Positions 1-9,026 are shown, counted from the stretch's first letter. The stretch is DNA of 64,000 nt from Geomonas oryzisoli (GCF_018986915.1 NZ_CP076723.1:1397501-1461500); one strand, 5' to 3'. Notes: a model not told the origin generated them from the letters alone. Translations and numbers: made by a program.

Positions 1-1287
1 AAGACCATCGAGGTGCTGCCTGCCATCATCGTCTGCGGCGTTACCTTCGCCTTCGCACAGTGGGGTACCGCGAGTTACCTCGGTCCCTACCTCCCCGACG
101 TGACCGCGTCGCTGTTGACCCTGGCCGCCCTGGTCATCCTGCTCAAGTTCTGGCAGCCGGCAACCGTTTGGACCTTCGACCACGAGCCCGAGTTCACCGG
201 CAAGGAAAGCCACGACTACACCGGCGCCGAGATGTTCCGCGCCTGGGCGCCCTACCTCGTCCTCACCATCATGGTTCTGGTCTGGGGTATCCCTTCGGTC
301 AAGACCGCCCTGGACAAGAGCAAGGTGGTGATCCCCGTATCCGGCCTGGACAACGCCATCGTGAAGAAGGTCTCCAAGCCGGAAGACGGCATCAAGAAGG
401 TCGCGGTCGTGAAAGCCGAAGCTGCCAAGCAGGCGGCGTCGCTCTCCCCGGCCGATGCCAAGCAGGCAGCCCTCACCGTCGGCCTGACCGAACTGCAGGC
501 GCTCGAGGACAAGGTCCTGGCAGTCGAGCAGAGCCTGCCGGCCGGCAAGCCGGTGGTCACCGCAGAGCGTCTGGCCGCATACGACGCGGTCGACAAAAAA
601 CAGAAGGACATCCAGAAGATCCAGAAAGAACTGGTCGAGGCGAAGGCGGTCGACAAGGCGCAGTTCAAGGCTCTGGATAAAGCCCTCACCGACCAGCTCC
701 CGGCCAAGGTTCCCGCCAAGTTCACCTTCAACTTCATGTCTGCGGCCGGTACCGCCATCCTGATCGCGGCCATCATCTCGGCTCTCATTTGCGGCGTAGG
801 TATCGTCGACTTCTTCCAGGTGCTCGGCAAGACCCTGTACGACATGCGCTGGCCCGCGGTCACCGTCGCCTCCGTGGTCGGTCTCGCCTTCGTCATGAAC
901 GCCTCGGGCATGACCACCAGCATGGGCATCTCCTTCACCAAGGCGGGCGCCATGTTCCCGTTCCTCTCCCCGTTCCTGGGCATGCTGGGCGTGTTCCTGA
1001 CCGGCTCCGACACCTCCAGCAACGTCCTCTTCGGCGGTCTGCAGAAGGTCACCGCGGAGCAGCTCGGCATGAACCCGCTCCTGACCGGCGCCGCCAACAC
1101 CAGCGGCGGTGTCATGGGCAAGATGATCTCCCCGCAGTCCATCGCCGTCGCCTGCGCCGCCACCGGCCTCGTCGGCGAGGAAGGCAACCTGTTCCGCTTC
1201 ACCCTGAAGCACGCCCTGTTCCTGACCACGGTCATGGGCGTGATCGTGGCGCTGCAGGCCTACGTCTTCCCCTGGATGATTCCCTGA
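1..1287 (+). CDS. lldP: L-lactate permease (LldP family), 5' end missing
   Basis: Inner-membrane lactate:proton symporter that feeds the dehydrogenase encoded just downstream. The reading frame is open from base 1, so the N-terminal part lies outside the window; about 428 residues remain. The C-terminal half is typical of LldP: the segments FMSAAGTAILIAA, FLTGSDTSSNVLFGG, ANTSGGVMGKMISPQS and the ending QAYVFPWMIP. Between the helix ending near base 315 and the FMSAAGTAIL helix near base 733 lies a charged, Ala/Lys-rich, probably helical insert that is much longer than the corresponding loop I recall in E. coli LldP. Part of a lactate operon with the genes to 5222. Family assignment is secure; L- versus D-lactate preference cannot be read from sequence. 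Confidence 0.93.
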   Translation, partial: KTIEVLPAIIVCGVTFAFAQWGTASYLGPYLPDVTASLLTLAALVILLKFWQPATVWTFDHEPEFTGKESHDYTGAEMFRAWAPYLVLTIMVLVWGIPSVKTALDKSKVVIPVSGLDNAIVKKVSKPEDGIKKVAVVKAEAAKQAASLSPADAKQAALTVGLTELQALEDKVLAVEQSLPAGKPVVTAERLAAYDAVDKKQKDIQKIQKELVEAKAVDKAQFKALDKALTDQLPAKVPAKFTFNFMSAAGTAILIAAIISALICGVGIVDFFQVLGKTLYDMRWPAVTVASVVGLAFVMNASGMTTSMGISFTKAGAMFPFLSPFLGMLGVFLTGSDTSSNVLFGGLQKVTAEQLGMNPLLTGAANTSGGVMGKMISPQSIAVACAATGLVGEEGNLFRFTLKHALFLTTVMGVIVALQAYVFPWMIP

Positions 1288-1301
1288 TAGACGGCAGCAC
1301 T

Positions 1302-1326
1302 CCCCGGGAGGCAGCACCTCCCGGGG
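1302..1326 (+). other. Strong intercistronic hairpin after lldP
   Basis: CCCCGGGAGG pairs with CCTCCCGGGG over a 5-base loop, 15 bases after the lldP stop. There is no T-tract, so it looks like an mRNA-stabilising or attenuating hairpin that separates lldP from the cidA/lrgB pair rather than a full intrinsic terminator. Confidence 0.6.
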
Positions 1327-1438
1327 GATCTCCCGCACCCCGACGGCGGCGGGAACCCTACGGTCCTTACCCGCGCAACTCCCCACTTCCGATCACCGCG
1401 GCGCCAGGATCGCCTGAAAACCGCGAAGGGCCCATGGT

Positions 1439-1804
1439 ATGGCGAAGAACCTCTTCAAGATAATCTGGCAGACCGTACTCCTTTGGCTGGTGTTCCGCCT
1501 GGGGGTGTTCCTGGTCGGCGCCCTGCATCTCTCCCTCCCCGGAAACGTGGCGGGGATGCTGCTCATGTTCGCCCTGCTCTCGAGCGGCCTGGTCAAACCC
1601 GCCTGCATCGAGGCGGCGAGCGGGTTTCTCCTGAAGCACTTTGCCTTTTTCTTCATCCCGATTTCGGTCGGGCTCATGTCCTTCGGTTCCCTGATGCGCC
1701 AAAGCGGGGTGGCGCTGCTGGCCATCCTGCTGTTGAGCGCCATGGCCGGCGCGGCGGTGACCGGAGTCACCGTGCAGCTTCTGCAGCGCAGGAGGGAGCC
1801 GTGA
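1439..1804 (+). CDS. lrgA: CidA/LrgA family membrane protein
   Basis: Small (121 aa) four-helix membrane protein of the holin-like CidA/LrgA family, recognised from LPGNVAGMLLMFALL in the second helix and HFAFFFIPISVGLM in the third. It works with the LrgB partner that starts inside its stop codon. The family was first linked to murein hydrolase control in Staphylococcus, but homologous pairs in Bacillus (PftAB) and Streptococcus take part in pyruvate transport. Its position between a lactate permease and a lactate dehydrogenase favours a role in moving C3 acids here (inference). GAAGGG lies 9 bases before the ATG. Confidence 0.88.
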   Translation: MAKNLFKIIWQTVLLWLVFRLGVFLVGALHLSLPGNVAGMLLMFALLSSGLVKPACIEAASGFLLKHFAFFFIPISVGLMSFGSLMRQSGVALLAILLLSAMAGAAVTGVTVQLLQRRREP

Positions 1805-2490
1805 ACCAGCTCCTCTTCGCCCTATTCGTGCTGGTCACCCTGGGGGCCTACCTGGCCACCCGCTGGCTCTTTCTCACCTACCGCAATCCCCTTTTGAATC
1901 CGGTTTTTCTGAGCACGGTTGCCCTCATCGCCCTGCTGCAGGCGACCGGTCTCACGCTGGAGGATTACCGCCCTGCGAAGGACTTCATGACCTTTCTGCT
2001 CGGGCCGGCTACCGTGGCGCTGGCGCTGCCGCTCTATCACAACCGGCAGGTGCTCAAGCGACACGCGCTTCCGGTCCTCTCCGGCGTCGCCGCAGGCTCC
2101 CTCACCACCATGGCCGCGGCGCTCGCGGCGGGTCGGTTGCTGCAACTGGACCGCGGCGTGCTCCTCTCACTGGGGCCCAAGTCGGTAACGGTACCGATCG
2201 CGGTGGAGATCTCCCGGCTGACCGGAGGGGAGGCGAGTCTCACCGCCGCCTTCGTGGTCGCCACCGGGATGATCGGCTCCATCGCCGGACCTGCCCTGCT
2301 TAGCCTGTGCCGGGTGCAAAGCCCGGTTGCGCGCGGACTTGCCTTGGGCACCGTGTCGCACGGGCAGGGGACGGCCGTGGCGCTTCTGGAAAACGAGACC
2401 GCCGGCGCCATGGGCGGGGTCGCCATGGCCATCGCCGCGGTTTTCACCGCACTGGTGGCTCCGTACTATCTGCCCCTATTTCTGCGCTAG
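1801..2490 (+). CDS. lrgB: LrgB family membrane protein
   Basis: LrgB/CidB partner, 229 aa. The chosen start is the GTG at 1801, which overlaps the preceding TGA (GTGA), giving MNQLLFALFVLVTLG; an open frame extends upstream but only as a shadow of the cidA/lrgA gene. Family signatures are FMTFLLGPATVALALPLY, LGPKSVTVPIAVEISR and GTVSHGQGTA near the C-terminus. Around six to seven hydrophobic helices. Translational coupling with the preceding gene suggests a two-component transporter, and the operon context suggests lactate or pyruvate as substrate (inference; the classical autolysis role is the alternative). Confidence 0.9.
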   Translation: MNQLLFALFVLVTLGAYLATRWLFLTYRNPLLNPVFLSTVALIALLQATGLTLEDYRPAKDFMTFLLGPATVALALPLYHNRQVLKRHALPVLSGVAAGSLTTMAAALAAGRLLQLDRGVLLSLGPKSVTVPIAVEISRLTGGEASLTAAFVVATGMIGSIAGPALLSLCRVQSPVARGLALGTVSHGQGTAVALLENETAGAMGGVAMAIAAVFTALVAPYYLPLFLR

Positions 2491-2542
2491 CGGCGACAGC
2501 GGCTAACGGTTCAACCTCACACGAAAGAAAGGAACTAACGCC

Positions 2543-3916
2543 ATGGAAGATAGCTTCATCAAAGCCCTCAGCGAGATAGTGGGGGCGCAGTATACCCTCT
2601 CCGATCCCGAGTCGCTTGCCTGTTACGGCTACGACTCCACCCCCGAACTGCAGAGCCGACCCGGGGTGGTCGTCCTTCCCGGGAATTCCGAGGAGATAGC
2701 CCGGGTCATGGCGCTCTGCGAAGGCGCCGGCGTGCGGGTCACCCCGCGCGGCTCCGGCACCAACCTCTCGGGGGGCTCGATCTCCTTTGATTCCGGCGTC
2801 GTGCTGCAGACCAGCAGGATGAACCGGATCCTCGAGATCGACGAGGAGAACCTGACCGCCACCGTCGAAACCGGCGTGATCACCTCGACGCTGCACCGCG
2901 AGGTGGAGGCCAAGGGGCTCTTCTATCCTCCCGATCCGGGCAGCATGAACATCTCCACCATGGGCGGCAACGTCGCCGAGAACTCCGGCGGTCTCAGGGG
3001 ACTCAAGTACGGCGTCACCGACGACTACGTCATGGGGCTCAAAACGATCCTCGCCAACGGCGAGATCTTGAAAACCGGCGGCAAGGTGGTCAAGGACGTG
3101 GCGGGCTACAACCTGAACCAGCTCCTGGTCTCTTCGGAAGGAACCCTCGGAGTCTTCTCGGAGATCACCGTGAAGCTGATCCCCAAGCCGCAGACCAAGA
3201 AGACCATGCTGGTGCATTTCCCGCAGCTCGAGCAGGCGGCGCTCACCGTCTCCCACATCATCGCGGCGCGCATCATCCCGGCGACGCTGGAGTTCCTGGA
3301 CCGCACCACCATCAAGTGCGTCGAGGACTACGCCCACGTGGGGCTTCCCCTGGATGTCGACGCCGTGCTCCTCATCGAAGTGGACGGGCACCCCGCGCAG
3401 GTCGAGGAAGATGCCGCCGGCATCCGGTCGATCTGCGAGCGGCATCACTGCTCCTTCTTCCAGACCGCGGCCAGCACGGAGGAGGCTTTGAAGCTCGCCA
3501 CCGCCCGCCGCGTGGCGCTCTCGGCCCTGGCCCGGGTCCGTCCCACCACCATCCTCGAGGACGCCACCGTGCCCAGAAGCTGCATCGCGCCGATGGTGAA
3601 GCTGATCCAGGACACCGCCAAGAAGTACGACCTGTTGATCGGCACCTTCGGACACGCCGGCGACGGCAACCTGCATCCCACCTGCCTCACCGACGAGAGG
3701 AACCCCGACGAGATCAAGAGGGCGCACCAGGCCTTCGGCGAGATCTTCGAGGCGACCATCGCCATGGGGGGGACCATCACCGGCGAGCACGGTGTCGGTG
3801 TGGCCAAGAAGAAGTATCTGCCCAAGCTGGTCGGGGAGTCCGGCCTCAAGGTGATGCGCGGCATCAAGGGGGCCTTTGACCCCAGGGGCATCCTCAACCC
3901 GGGGAAAATCTTCTAG
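2543..3916 (+). CDS. FAD-linked lactate/glycolate dehydrogenase subunit (GlcD / Dld-II type)
   Basis: Flavoprotein subunit of a 2-hydroxyacid dehydrogenase, 457 aa, the usual length for GlcD-like proteins. The FAD-binding (PCMH) domain contains PRGSGTNLSGG at about residues 68-78 and the GGNVAENSGG region. The C-terminal FAD-oxidase domain carries GHAGDGNLHP and TGEHGVGVAKKKYL. It pairs with the Fe-S protein encoded next. Given the permease upstream, D-lactate oxidation to pyruvate with electrons passed to the quinone pool is most likely, as for the Dld-IIA/B pair of sulfate reducers; glycolate is an alternative substrate. AGAAAGGA precedes the ATG. Confidence 0.88.
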   Translation: MEDSFIKALSEIVGAQYTLSDPESLACYGYDSTPELQSRPGVVVLPGNSEEIARVMALCEGAGVRVTPRGSGTNLSGGSISFDSGVVLQTSRMNRILEIDEENLTATVETGVITSTLHREVEAKGLFYPPDPGSMNISTMGGNVAENSGGLRGLKYGVTDDYVMGLKTILANGEILKTGGKVVKDVAGYNLNQLLVSSEGTLGVFSEITVKLIPKPQTKKTMLVHFPQLEQAALTVSHIIAARIIPATLEFLDRTTIKCVEDYAHVGLPLDVDAVLLIEVDGHPAQVEEDAAGIRSICERHHCSFFQTAASTEEALKLATARRVALSALARVRPTTILEDATVPRSCIAPMVKLIQDTAKKYDLLIGTFGHAGDGNLHPTCLTDERNPDEIKRAHQAFGEIFEATIAMGGTITGEHGVGVAKKKYLPKLVGESGLKVMRGIKGAFDPRGILNPGKIF

Positions 3917-3922
3917 TCGGAC

Positions 3923-3967
3923 GTCAGACCGGTCTGACCAGTCTGACCAGTCGGACTAGTCAGAGAG
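3923..3967 (+). promoter_or_regulatory. Palindrome and 9-bp repeats with FadR-like half-sites
   Basis: The 64-base gap between the two dehydrogenase genes holds a perfect 16-bp palindrome, GTCAGACC/GGTCTGAC (3923-3938), running into tandem 9-mers GTCTGACCA, GTCTGACCA, GTCGGACTA (3932-3958). The cores GGTC-T-GACC, AGTC-T-GACC and AGTC-G-GACT resemble the TGGTCnGACCA operator known for FadR-type GntR proteins. A gene for such a regulator lies at 5342. Its function as an operator is inference. Confidence 0.5.
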
Positions 3968-3980
3968 AAAAGAGGCCATC

Positions 3981-5222
3981 ATGGATTTCGTAAAACTGAT
4001 CAACTGCATGCGCTGCGGCATGTGCCTGCCGCACTGCCCGACCTATAAGGAAACCTTCCTGGAGACTGCCTCGCCGCGCGGACGCGTGGCGCTGGTGCGC
4101 AAGTTCCAGGAAGGCGAGCTGGTGGAGAGCGAGAAGTTCCTCGAGTACGTCTCCCTCTGCCTGGACTGCCAGGCCTGCGCCTCGGCCTGCCCTTGCGGCG
4201 TCAATGCCGGCGAGCTGGTGGCCGAGTTCCGCTGCGAGAGAAAGCAGGAGCAGGGGCTCTCCACCATGGAGGACCTGATCCTGAGAAAGCTGGTGCCGCA
4301 CCCGGATCGCCTGGAGGCGGCCACGGCGCCGCTGAGGCTCTACCAGCGCACCGGCCTGCAGAAGGTGGTCCGCTCGCTCGGTCTTTTGAAGGTATTCCCG
4401 GCGGCGCTGGAGCGGATGGAGGGGCTGCTGCCCAAGCTCCCCGAGGCCCCGCTGCGCCAGACCATCAACGAGGTCACCCCTGCGGTCGGCGAACAGAAAG
4501 GGACGGTGGGCTTCTTCCTTGGCTGCGTCATGAGCCTCATCTTCAGCGAGGCGAGCCTTGCCACCGTGGAACTGCTCTCCAGCCTGGGCTACAAGGTGGT
4601 CACCCCCAAGGACCAGAAGTGCTGCGGCGCCCCCAACATGCTGGGACACGACATCGACGGGCTCAAGGAGGCCGCGCGCTTCAACACCGACCTGTTTCAG
4701 TCACAACAGCTCGATTTCGTGGTCACCGACTGCGGCGGCTGCGGAGCGGAACTGAAGAAGTACGGTCACCACCTGGACGGCGAAGCTGCCGCCACCGCCT
4801 TCAGCACCAAGGTCAGGGACATCTCCGAGATCCTGGCTACCGAGGCCGGGACGCTGAAGGAGAAGTTGAAGCCCCTGCCGCTCAAGGTGACCTATCACGA
4901 CCCGTGTCACATCGCCCACTGCCAGGGGATCCGCAGCCAGCCCCGCGCCCTGATCAACCTGATCCCCGGCATCGACTTCCGCGAGCTCCCCGAGGCGGAT
5001 GCCTGCTGCGGATCGGCCGGTACCTACAACATCGAGAAGCCGGAGATGTCGGATCGGGTGCTGTCGCGCAAGGTGCAGAACGTCCAGAAGACCGGTGCCG
5101 ACTACCTGGTGACCAGCAACCCCGGCTGTCTCTTGCAGCTGAAAAAGGCGCTCTCCGAGGCGAACCCGCCGGTCAAGGTGATCCATCTGACCGAGCTCTT
5201 GCAGATGAGCCTCAATGCCTGA
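3981..5222 (+). CDS. Lactate/glycolate dehydrogenase iron-sulfur subunit (GlcF type)
   Basis: Electron-transfer partner of the flavoprotein upstream, 413 aa. Two ferredoxin-like [4Fe-4S] motifs lie at the N-terminus (CMRCGMCLPHCP, residues 9-20; CLDCQACASACPCG, about residues 59-72). Two cysteine-rich CCG domains follow, with KCCGAPN and DACCGSAGTYN, typical of GlcF, LldE and heterodisulfide-reductase-like proteins. It should pass electrons from FAD toward menaquinone at the membrane. The ATG is preceded by AGAGAAAAGAGG. Same operon as lldP through glcD. Confidence 0.88.
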   Translation: MDFVKLINCMRCGMCLPHCPTYKETFLETASPRGRVALVRKFQEGELVESEKFLEYVSLCLDCQACASACPCGVNAGELVAEFRCERKQEQGLSTMEDLILRKLVPHPDRLEAATAPLRLYQRTGLQKVVRSLGLLKVFPAALERMEGLLPKLPEAPLRQTINEVTPAVGEQKGTVGFFLGCVMSLIFSEASLATVELLSSLGYKVVTPKDQKCCGAPNMLGHDIDGLKEAARFNTDLFQSQQLDFVVTDCGGCGAELKKYGHHLDGEAAATAFSTKVRDISEILATEAGTLKEKLKPLPLKVTYHDPCHIAHCQGIRSQPRALINLIPGIDFRELPEADACCGSAGTYNIEKPEMSDRVLSRKVQNVQKTGADYLVTSNPGCLLQLKKALSEANPPVKVIHLTELLQMSLNA

Positions 5223-5261
5223 ACGGGAGCGGAGCGACAGGCCGAAAAGAGGTTTACGTGT

Positions 5262-5276
5262 GCGTCAAATTGACGC
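5262..5276 (+). promoter_or_regulatory. Perfect 15-bp inverted repeat upstream of the GntR gene
   Basis: GCGTCAA and TTGACGC flank a single A, about 28 bp upstream of the proposed -35 box of the regulator. There is no T-tract, so an operator is more likely than a terminator. The binding protein is unknown; autoregulation by the GntR protein or control by another factor are both possible. Confidence 0.45.
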
Positions 5277-5303
5277 GGTCGGCTCGGCCAGACTCCAAAA
5301 ATT

Positions 5304-5332
5304 TTGTTGCCTTAGCCACCCTAATGTAGTAT
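5304..5332 (+). promoter_or_regulatory. Sigma-70-type promoter of the GntR regulator
   Basis: TTGTTG (5304-5309) and TAGTAT (5327-5332) are separated by 17 bp. The start codon is at 5342, so the predicted transcription start falls only a few bases before, or at, the ATG. No Shine-Dalgarno sequence can be seen, which fits a leaderless or nearly leaderless mRNA. Confidence 0.5.
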
Positions 5333-5341
5333 CGGTGCCTC

Positions 5342-6064
5342 ATGAAATTTACGCCGATTAAACCGAAAAAGGTATCGACTCAGATCGCCGAACAGATCCG
5401 CAGTTCGATTTTGGCGGGTGAATTCAACCCGGGCGAAAAGCTCCCCCCCGAGCGCGAACTGGCCGAGCTGTTCGGCGTTTCACGTCCCTCGGTGCGGGAA
5501 GCGCTCAACATTCTCACCTCGTCGGGGCTGGTGGAGACCTACCAGGGGGGAGGGACGCTGGTCCGCTCCCTGGTCGAGAACTCTGCCGCCATGCCGCTCA
5601 CCGAGCTGATCCGCATCGACGGCGACCGCGCCCTTGACGTAATCGAGGTGCGCAAGGGGATGGAGTCCTGGACCGCCTGGTATGCGGCGACGAGGGCACT
5701 CCCCGAGGACATCCGGCGCCTCGAGGCCGTGATCGAGGGGATGAAGAAGAACCTCGAAGATCTCAAGCACTCGGAGGACTTCGACGCCCACTTCCACATG
5801 CTGGTGGCCCGCGCCACCCACAACGTGGTCTGGTCGCACATGATGCAGAGCATCTTCGAGGCGATGCAGGAGTTCCAGCGCGACGTCTGGCGCGCCGTCT
5901 ACCTCACCGAAGAGGACCAGCGGCTGCTCTACAACCACCACCTGAAGGTCTACGAGATGATCCGCGACCGCAATGCAGAAGGCGCCCGCGACGCTATGCT
6001 GGAGCACCTGGATTTCGCGCAGAAGCGCTGTTCCGCCTACGTCTCCATGCGCGGATCCGAATAA
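5342..6064 (+). CDS. FadR/LldR-subfamily GntR transcriptional regulator
   Basis: 240 aa. The N-terminal winged helix-turn-helix (about residues 8-76) contains [21 protein letters not shown], here given only to identify the GntR signature. The C-terminal FCD ligand-binding domain (about 95-225) has acidic and histidine residues (DAHFH, NHHLKVY) placed as in metal/carboxylate-binding FCD proteins. Such regulators commonly sense lactate, pyruvate or related acids (LldR, PdhR). Position directly after the lactate genes makes it the likely local regulator of lactate catabolism. It has its own promoter and no evident ribosome binding site. A strong terminator follows. Confidence 0.9.
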   Translation: MKFTPIKPKKVSTQIAEQIRSSILAGEFNPGEKLPPERELAELFGVSRPSVREALNILTSSGLVETYQGGGTLVRSLVENSAAMPLTELIRIDGDRALDVIEVRKGMESWTAWYAATRALPEDIRRLEAVIEGMKKNLEDLKHSEDFDAHFHMLVARATHNVVWSHMMQSIFEAMQEFQRDVWRAVYLTEEDQRLLYNHHLKVYEMIRDRNAEGARDAMLEHLDFAQKRCSAYVSMRGSE

Positions 6065-6083
6065 GTACCCAGCCAAGAGACCC

Positions 6084-6118
6084 AAGGCCCGGTAGAGCAC
6101 TCTGCCGGGCCTTTTTTG
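6084..6118 (+). terminator. Intrinsic terminator after the GntR gene
   Basis: AAGGCCCGGTAGAG pairs with CTCTGCCGGGCCTT (one T-G pair), 14 bp in the stem, followed by a run of T. It ends the lactate region. Confidence 0.9.
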
Positions 6119-6267
6119 CCTCCGCTGTCCGCGGCCGCCGCGCCGGTCGCGGCAGGCGCGCCGCGGCCCGATCCCCGCGCGGGGGTGCTTTTTGGTTGAA
6201 GCAAAAATTGTTTTTGGTTATAGTTACGCGATTTATTTCCCTGCAGATAAAACCAAGGAGGGTTTAC

Positions 6268-8052
6268 ATGATAGATTTTCTGGGCGATTGGAAGAGAACC
6301 AGTTATTGCGGCGAGTTGCGGGCCGAGCACATCGGTCAGGACGTGGTCCTGATGGGGTGGGTAGCCAAGCGGCGCGACCACGGCGGGCTCATCTTCGTTG
6401 ACCTGCGCGACCGCGACGGCGTCGCCCAGGTGGTTTTCGACCCGGAAAGAAACGCCGACGCGCACGCCAAGGCCGAGACCGCCAGGAACGAATTCGTCCT
6501 CGCCATCAAGGGAACCGTGGCGGCGCGTCCGGAAGGGACGGTGAACCCGAAGATGAAGACCGGCGAGGTCGAGGTGCTGGTAAAAGAGTGCAAGCTCCTC
6601 AACCCCTCCAAGGCGCTTCCCTTCACCCTGGACGGCTTCGTCGACGTCAACGAGAACATCCGCCTCAAGTACCGCTACCTCGACCTCAGGACCGGGCAGC
6701 TGCAGCAGAACCTGATCCTGCGCTCCAAGGTGGCCCAGCTCACCCGCTCCTACCTGACCGACAACGGCTTCCTGGAGCTGGAGACCCCGTTCCTGACCAA
6801 GTCCACCCCCGAAGGCGCCCGCGACTTCCTGGTCCCGTCCCGTATCAACAAGGGTGAGTTCTACGCCCTGCCGCAGTCCCCGCAGCTCTTCAAGCAGATC
6901 CTCATGGTCTCCGGTTTCGACCGCTACTTCCAGATCGTGCGCTGCTTCCGCGACGAGGACCTGCGCGCCGACCGCCAGCCCGAGTTCACCCAGATCGACT
7001 GCGAGATGTCCTTCATCGACCGCGAAGACATCATCACCGTGATGGAAGGTCTCATGGCCCGCATCTTCTCCGAGGCGCGCGGCGTGAAGGTCGAGCTCCC
7101 GATCCAGAGGATGACCTACCAGGAGGCGATCCGCCGCTTCGGCGTCGACAACCCGGACCTGCGCTTCGGCCTCGAGCTGGTGGAACTCTCCGACATCGTC
7201 AAGAATTCCGGCTTCAAGGTCTTCGCAGACGTGGTCAACGGCGGCGGCATCGTCAAGGGGATCAACGTGAAGGGCGCCGGCGCCATGAGCCGCAAGGAGA
7301 TCGACGACCTTACCGAGTTCGCCAAGATCTACGGCGCCAAGGGCCTTGCCTACGTGAAGATGACCGCGGAAGGGTGGCAGTCCCCGATCGCCAAGTTCTT
7401 CACCCCGGAAGAGATCGCCACTATGGACAAGGCCTTCGACGCACAGGAAGGCGATCTGCTCCTGTTCGTGGCCGACAAGCCGAAAGTAGTCAACGACTCC
7501 CTCGGCAAGCTCAGGAATCACCTCGCCGCCAAGATGGGGCTCACCGATCCGAACGTGTTCCGTTTCGTCTGGATCACCGACTTCCCGCTGCTCGAGTGGG
7601 ACGAGGAGGAGAAGCGCTGGGCCGCGGTGCACCACCCGTTCACCGCGCCGATGGACGAGGATCTGCAGTACGTGGAGAGCGACCCCGGCCGCTGCCGCGC
7701 CAAGGCCTACGACCTCGTGCTCAACGGTAACGAGATCGGCGGTGGTTCCATCAGGATCCACCAGGAAGAGGTCCAGTCCCTCATGTTCAAGATGCTCGGC
7801 CTCTCCGAAGAGAGCGCGCGCGGCAAGTTCGGCTTCCTGCTCGACGCGCTTGAGTACGGCACCCCGCCGCACGGCGGCATCGCCTTCGGCCTGGACCGCC
7901 TGATGATGCTCATCACCGGCTCCGACTCCATCCGCGACGTCATCGCCTTCCCCAAAACCCAGAAGGGCGCCTGCCTCATGTCCGAGGCTCCCTCCGGCGT
8001 CGACACCCTGCAGTTGCGCGACCTGGGCATCCGTCTCGCCGCGAAGCAGTAA
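6268..8052 (+). CDS. aspS: Aspartyl-tRNA synthetase (bacterial type)
   Basis: Charges tRNA-Asp (or Asp/Asn, if the organism uses the transamidation route) in the cytoplasm. 594 aa, the normal size for bacterial AspRS with the GAD insertion. The N-terminal OB-fold anticodon domain contains [20 protein letters not shown]; the class II core has [38 protein letters not shown] and the C-terminal motif 3 GLDRLMM. The ATG at 6268 is chosen because AAGGAGG lies 7 bases upstream; an open frame reaches back to 6196 without a ribosome binding site. Confidence 0.97.
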   Translation: MIDFLGDWKRTSYCGELRAEHIGQDVVLMGWVAKRRDHGGLIFVDLRDRDGVAQVVFDPERNADAHAKAETARNEFVLAIKGTVAARPEGTVNPKMKTGEVEVLVKECKLLNPSKALPFTLDGFVDVNENIRLKYRYLDLRTGQLQQNLILRSKVAQLTRSYLTDNGFLELETPFLTKSTPEGARDFLVPSRINKGEFYALPQSPQLFKQILMVSGFDRYFQIVRCFRDEDLRADRQPEFTQIDCEMSFIDREDIITVMEGLMARIFSEARGVKVELPIQRMTYQEAIRRFGVDNPDLRFGLELVELSDIVKNSGFKVFADVVNGGGIVKGINVKGAGAMSRKEIDDLTEFAKIYGAKGLAYVKMTAEGWQSPIAKFFTPEEIATMDKAFDAQEGDLLLFVADKPKVVNDSLGKLRNHLAAKMGLTDPNVFRFVWITDFPLLEWDEEEKRWAAVHHPFTAPMDEDLQYVESDPGRCRAKAYDLVLNGNEIGGGSIRIHQEEVQSLMFKMLGLSEESARGKFGFLLDALEYGTPPHGGIAFGLDRLMMLITGSDSIRDVIAFPKTQKGACLMSEAPSGVDTLQLRDLGIRLAAKQ

Positions 8053-8064
8053 GGCGTCACCTCA

Positions 8065-8754
8065 TTGAGGCTTTTCGCCCGTTTCATACTCCTGCTGTTC
8101 ATGCTCTCCGCGGCGGCCTGCGCAACGCAGCCGCCGCGTTTTCGCGATGAAGCCGCCGCCAAACTCGACCAGTTGAAGCTCGAAGGAGGGGAGCGGCTGC
8201 GTCCGGCCGAGTACGCGAGCGTGCTCCAGGCGTTTCTCAAGGGGGACGCCTACCTGATGGAGAGCGAACAGGAGGAAGCAGACCGCTACTTCCAGATGAC
8301 GATCCTCAAGGGGGATCTCCTCGCGCAGGAGGTTGCCGCCGAAAAGGCCCGCAGGCTGGCCGAGGCTGCGCGCCTGGCCGAGGAACGCCGGCAGGCCGAA
8401 CTGGTACGGTTGGCCCGTCTGGAGGAAGAGCGCCTGGCCAAGGCACTGGCCGCCGAGAAGGCCCAGCGCGAAGCAGCCGAGGCGGAGCGGCGCAAGGCGC
8501 GTCCGGTGGTAAAGGAGCCTGTGCAGGTTGCCTCCTGGACCGTCCGCCGTGGCGAATCCCTGCCGCTGATCGCTTCGCGCCCCGAGGTCTACGGGGACCG
8601 CAACCTCTGGCCCCTGATCTACCGCGCCAACCGGGACCAGATCCGCGACCCCAAGCACATCTGGCCGGGGCAGGTACTGCGCGTTCCCAGGAACGCAGGG
8701 CGTGACGACTTCGGCGAGGCCCGGCGCTACGCCCAGGAGCACCCTCTGCACTGA
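8065..8754 (+). CDS. LysM-domain lipoprotein with coiled coil
   Basis: 229 aa. TTG start 12 bases after aspS. The signal peptide ends in a lipobox (LSAAAC, Cys19), so it is probably anchored in a membrane facing the periplasm. A helical region follows, then an Ala/Glu/Arg-rich coiled coil (about residues 88-147) and one C-terminal LysM-like domain (about 157-208, from SWTVRRGESLPLIA to WPGQVLRVP). LysM binds peptidoglycan, so the protein likely bridges membrane and cell wall. The sequence resembles secreted LysM proteins often found near central genes in Geobacter; no enzymatic domain is visible. Confidence 0.82.
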   Translation: MRLFARFILLLFMLSAAACATQPPRFRDEAAAKLDQLKLEGGERLRPAEYASVLQAFLKGDAYLMESEQEEADRYFQMTILKGDLLAQEVAAEKARRLAEAARLAEERRQAELVRLARLEEERLAKALAAEKAQREAAEAERRKARPVVKEPVQVASWTVRRGESLPLIASRPEVYGDRNLWPLIYRANRDQIRDPKHIWPGQVLRVPRNAGRDDFGEARRYAQEHPLH

Positions 8755-9026
8755 TCGACCCCATTTCGTCAGACAGTATTTTTGAACGTCATTTTGTGCA
8801 AAAACGGCCGTTTCTTCTTTTCGTCGCCGGTGAGACGGTGGGGCGCTTCGCCGTCGTAGCCGTCGCCGTCCCCGCCGCAGCGGCGGCCGCCTCATCCCTT
8901 TTGGTAATAGTTTTGCGCCACTGCGCGTTTTAGCTCGCTTTTTTCCCGCATCCGACCAAGCGTCACCCCTTGCCGACCCGCTCTACTCCTATTTAGAATC
9001 CTCGCCGAATTCACCCAGATTTTCCC

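Noticed and set aside
6037-7872. 611-residue minus-strand open frame
   Set aside because: Antisense shadow of aspS with no recognisable domain.
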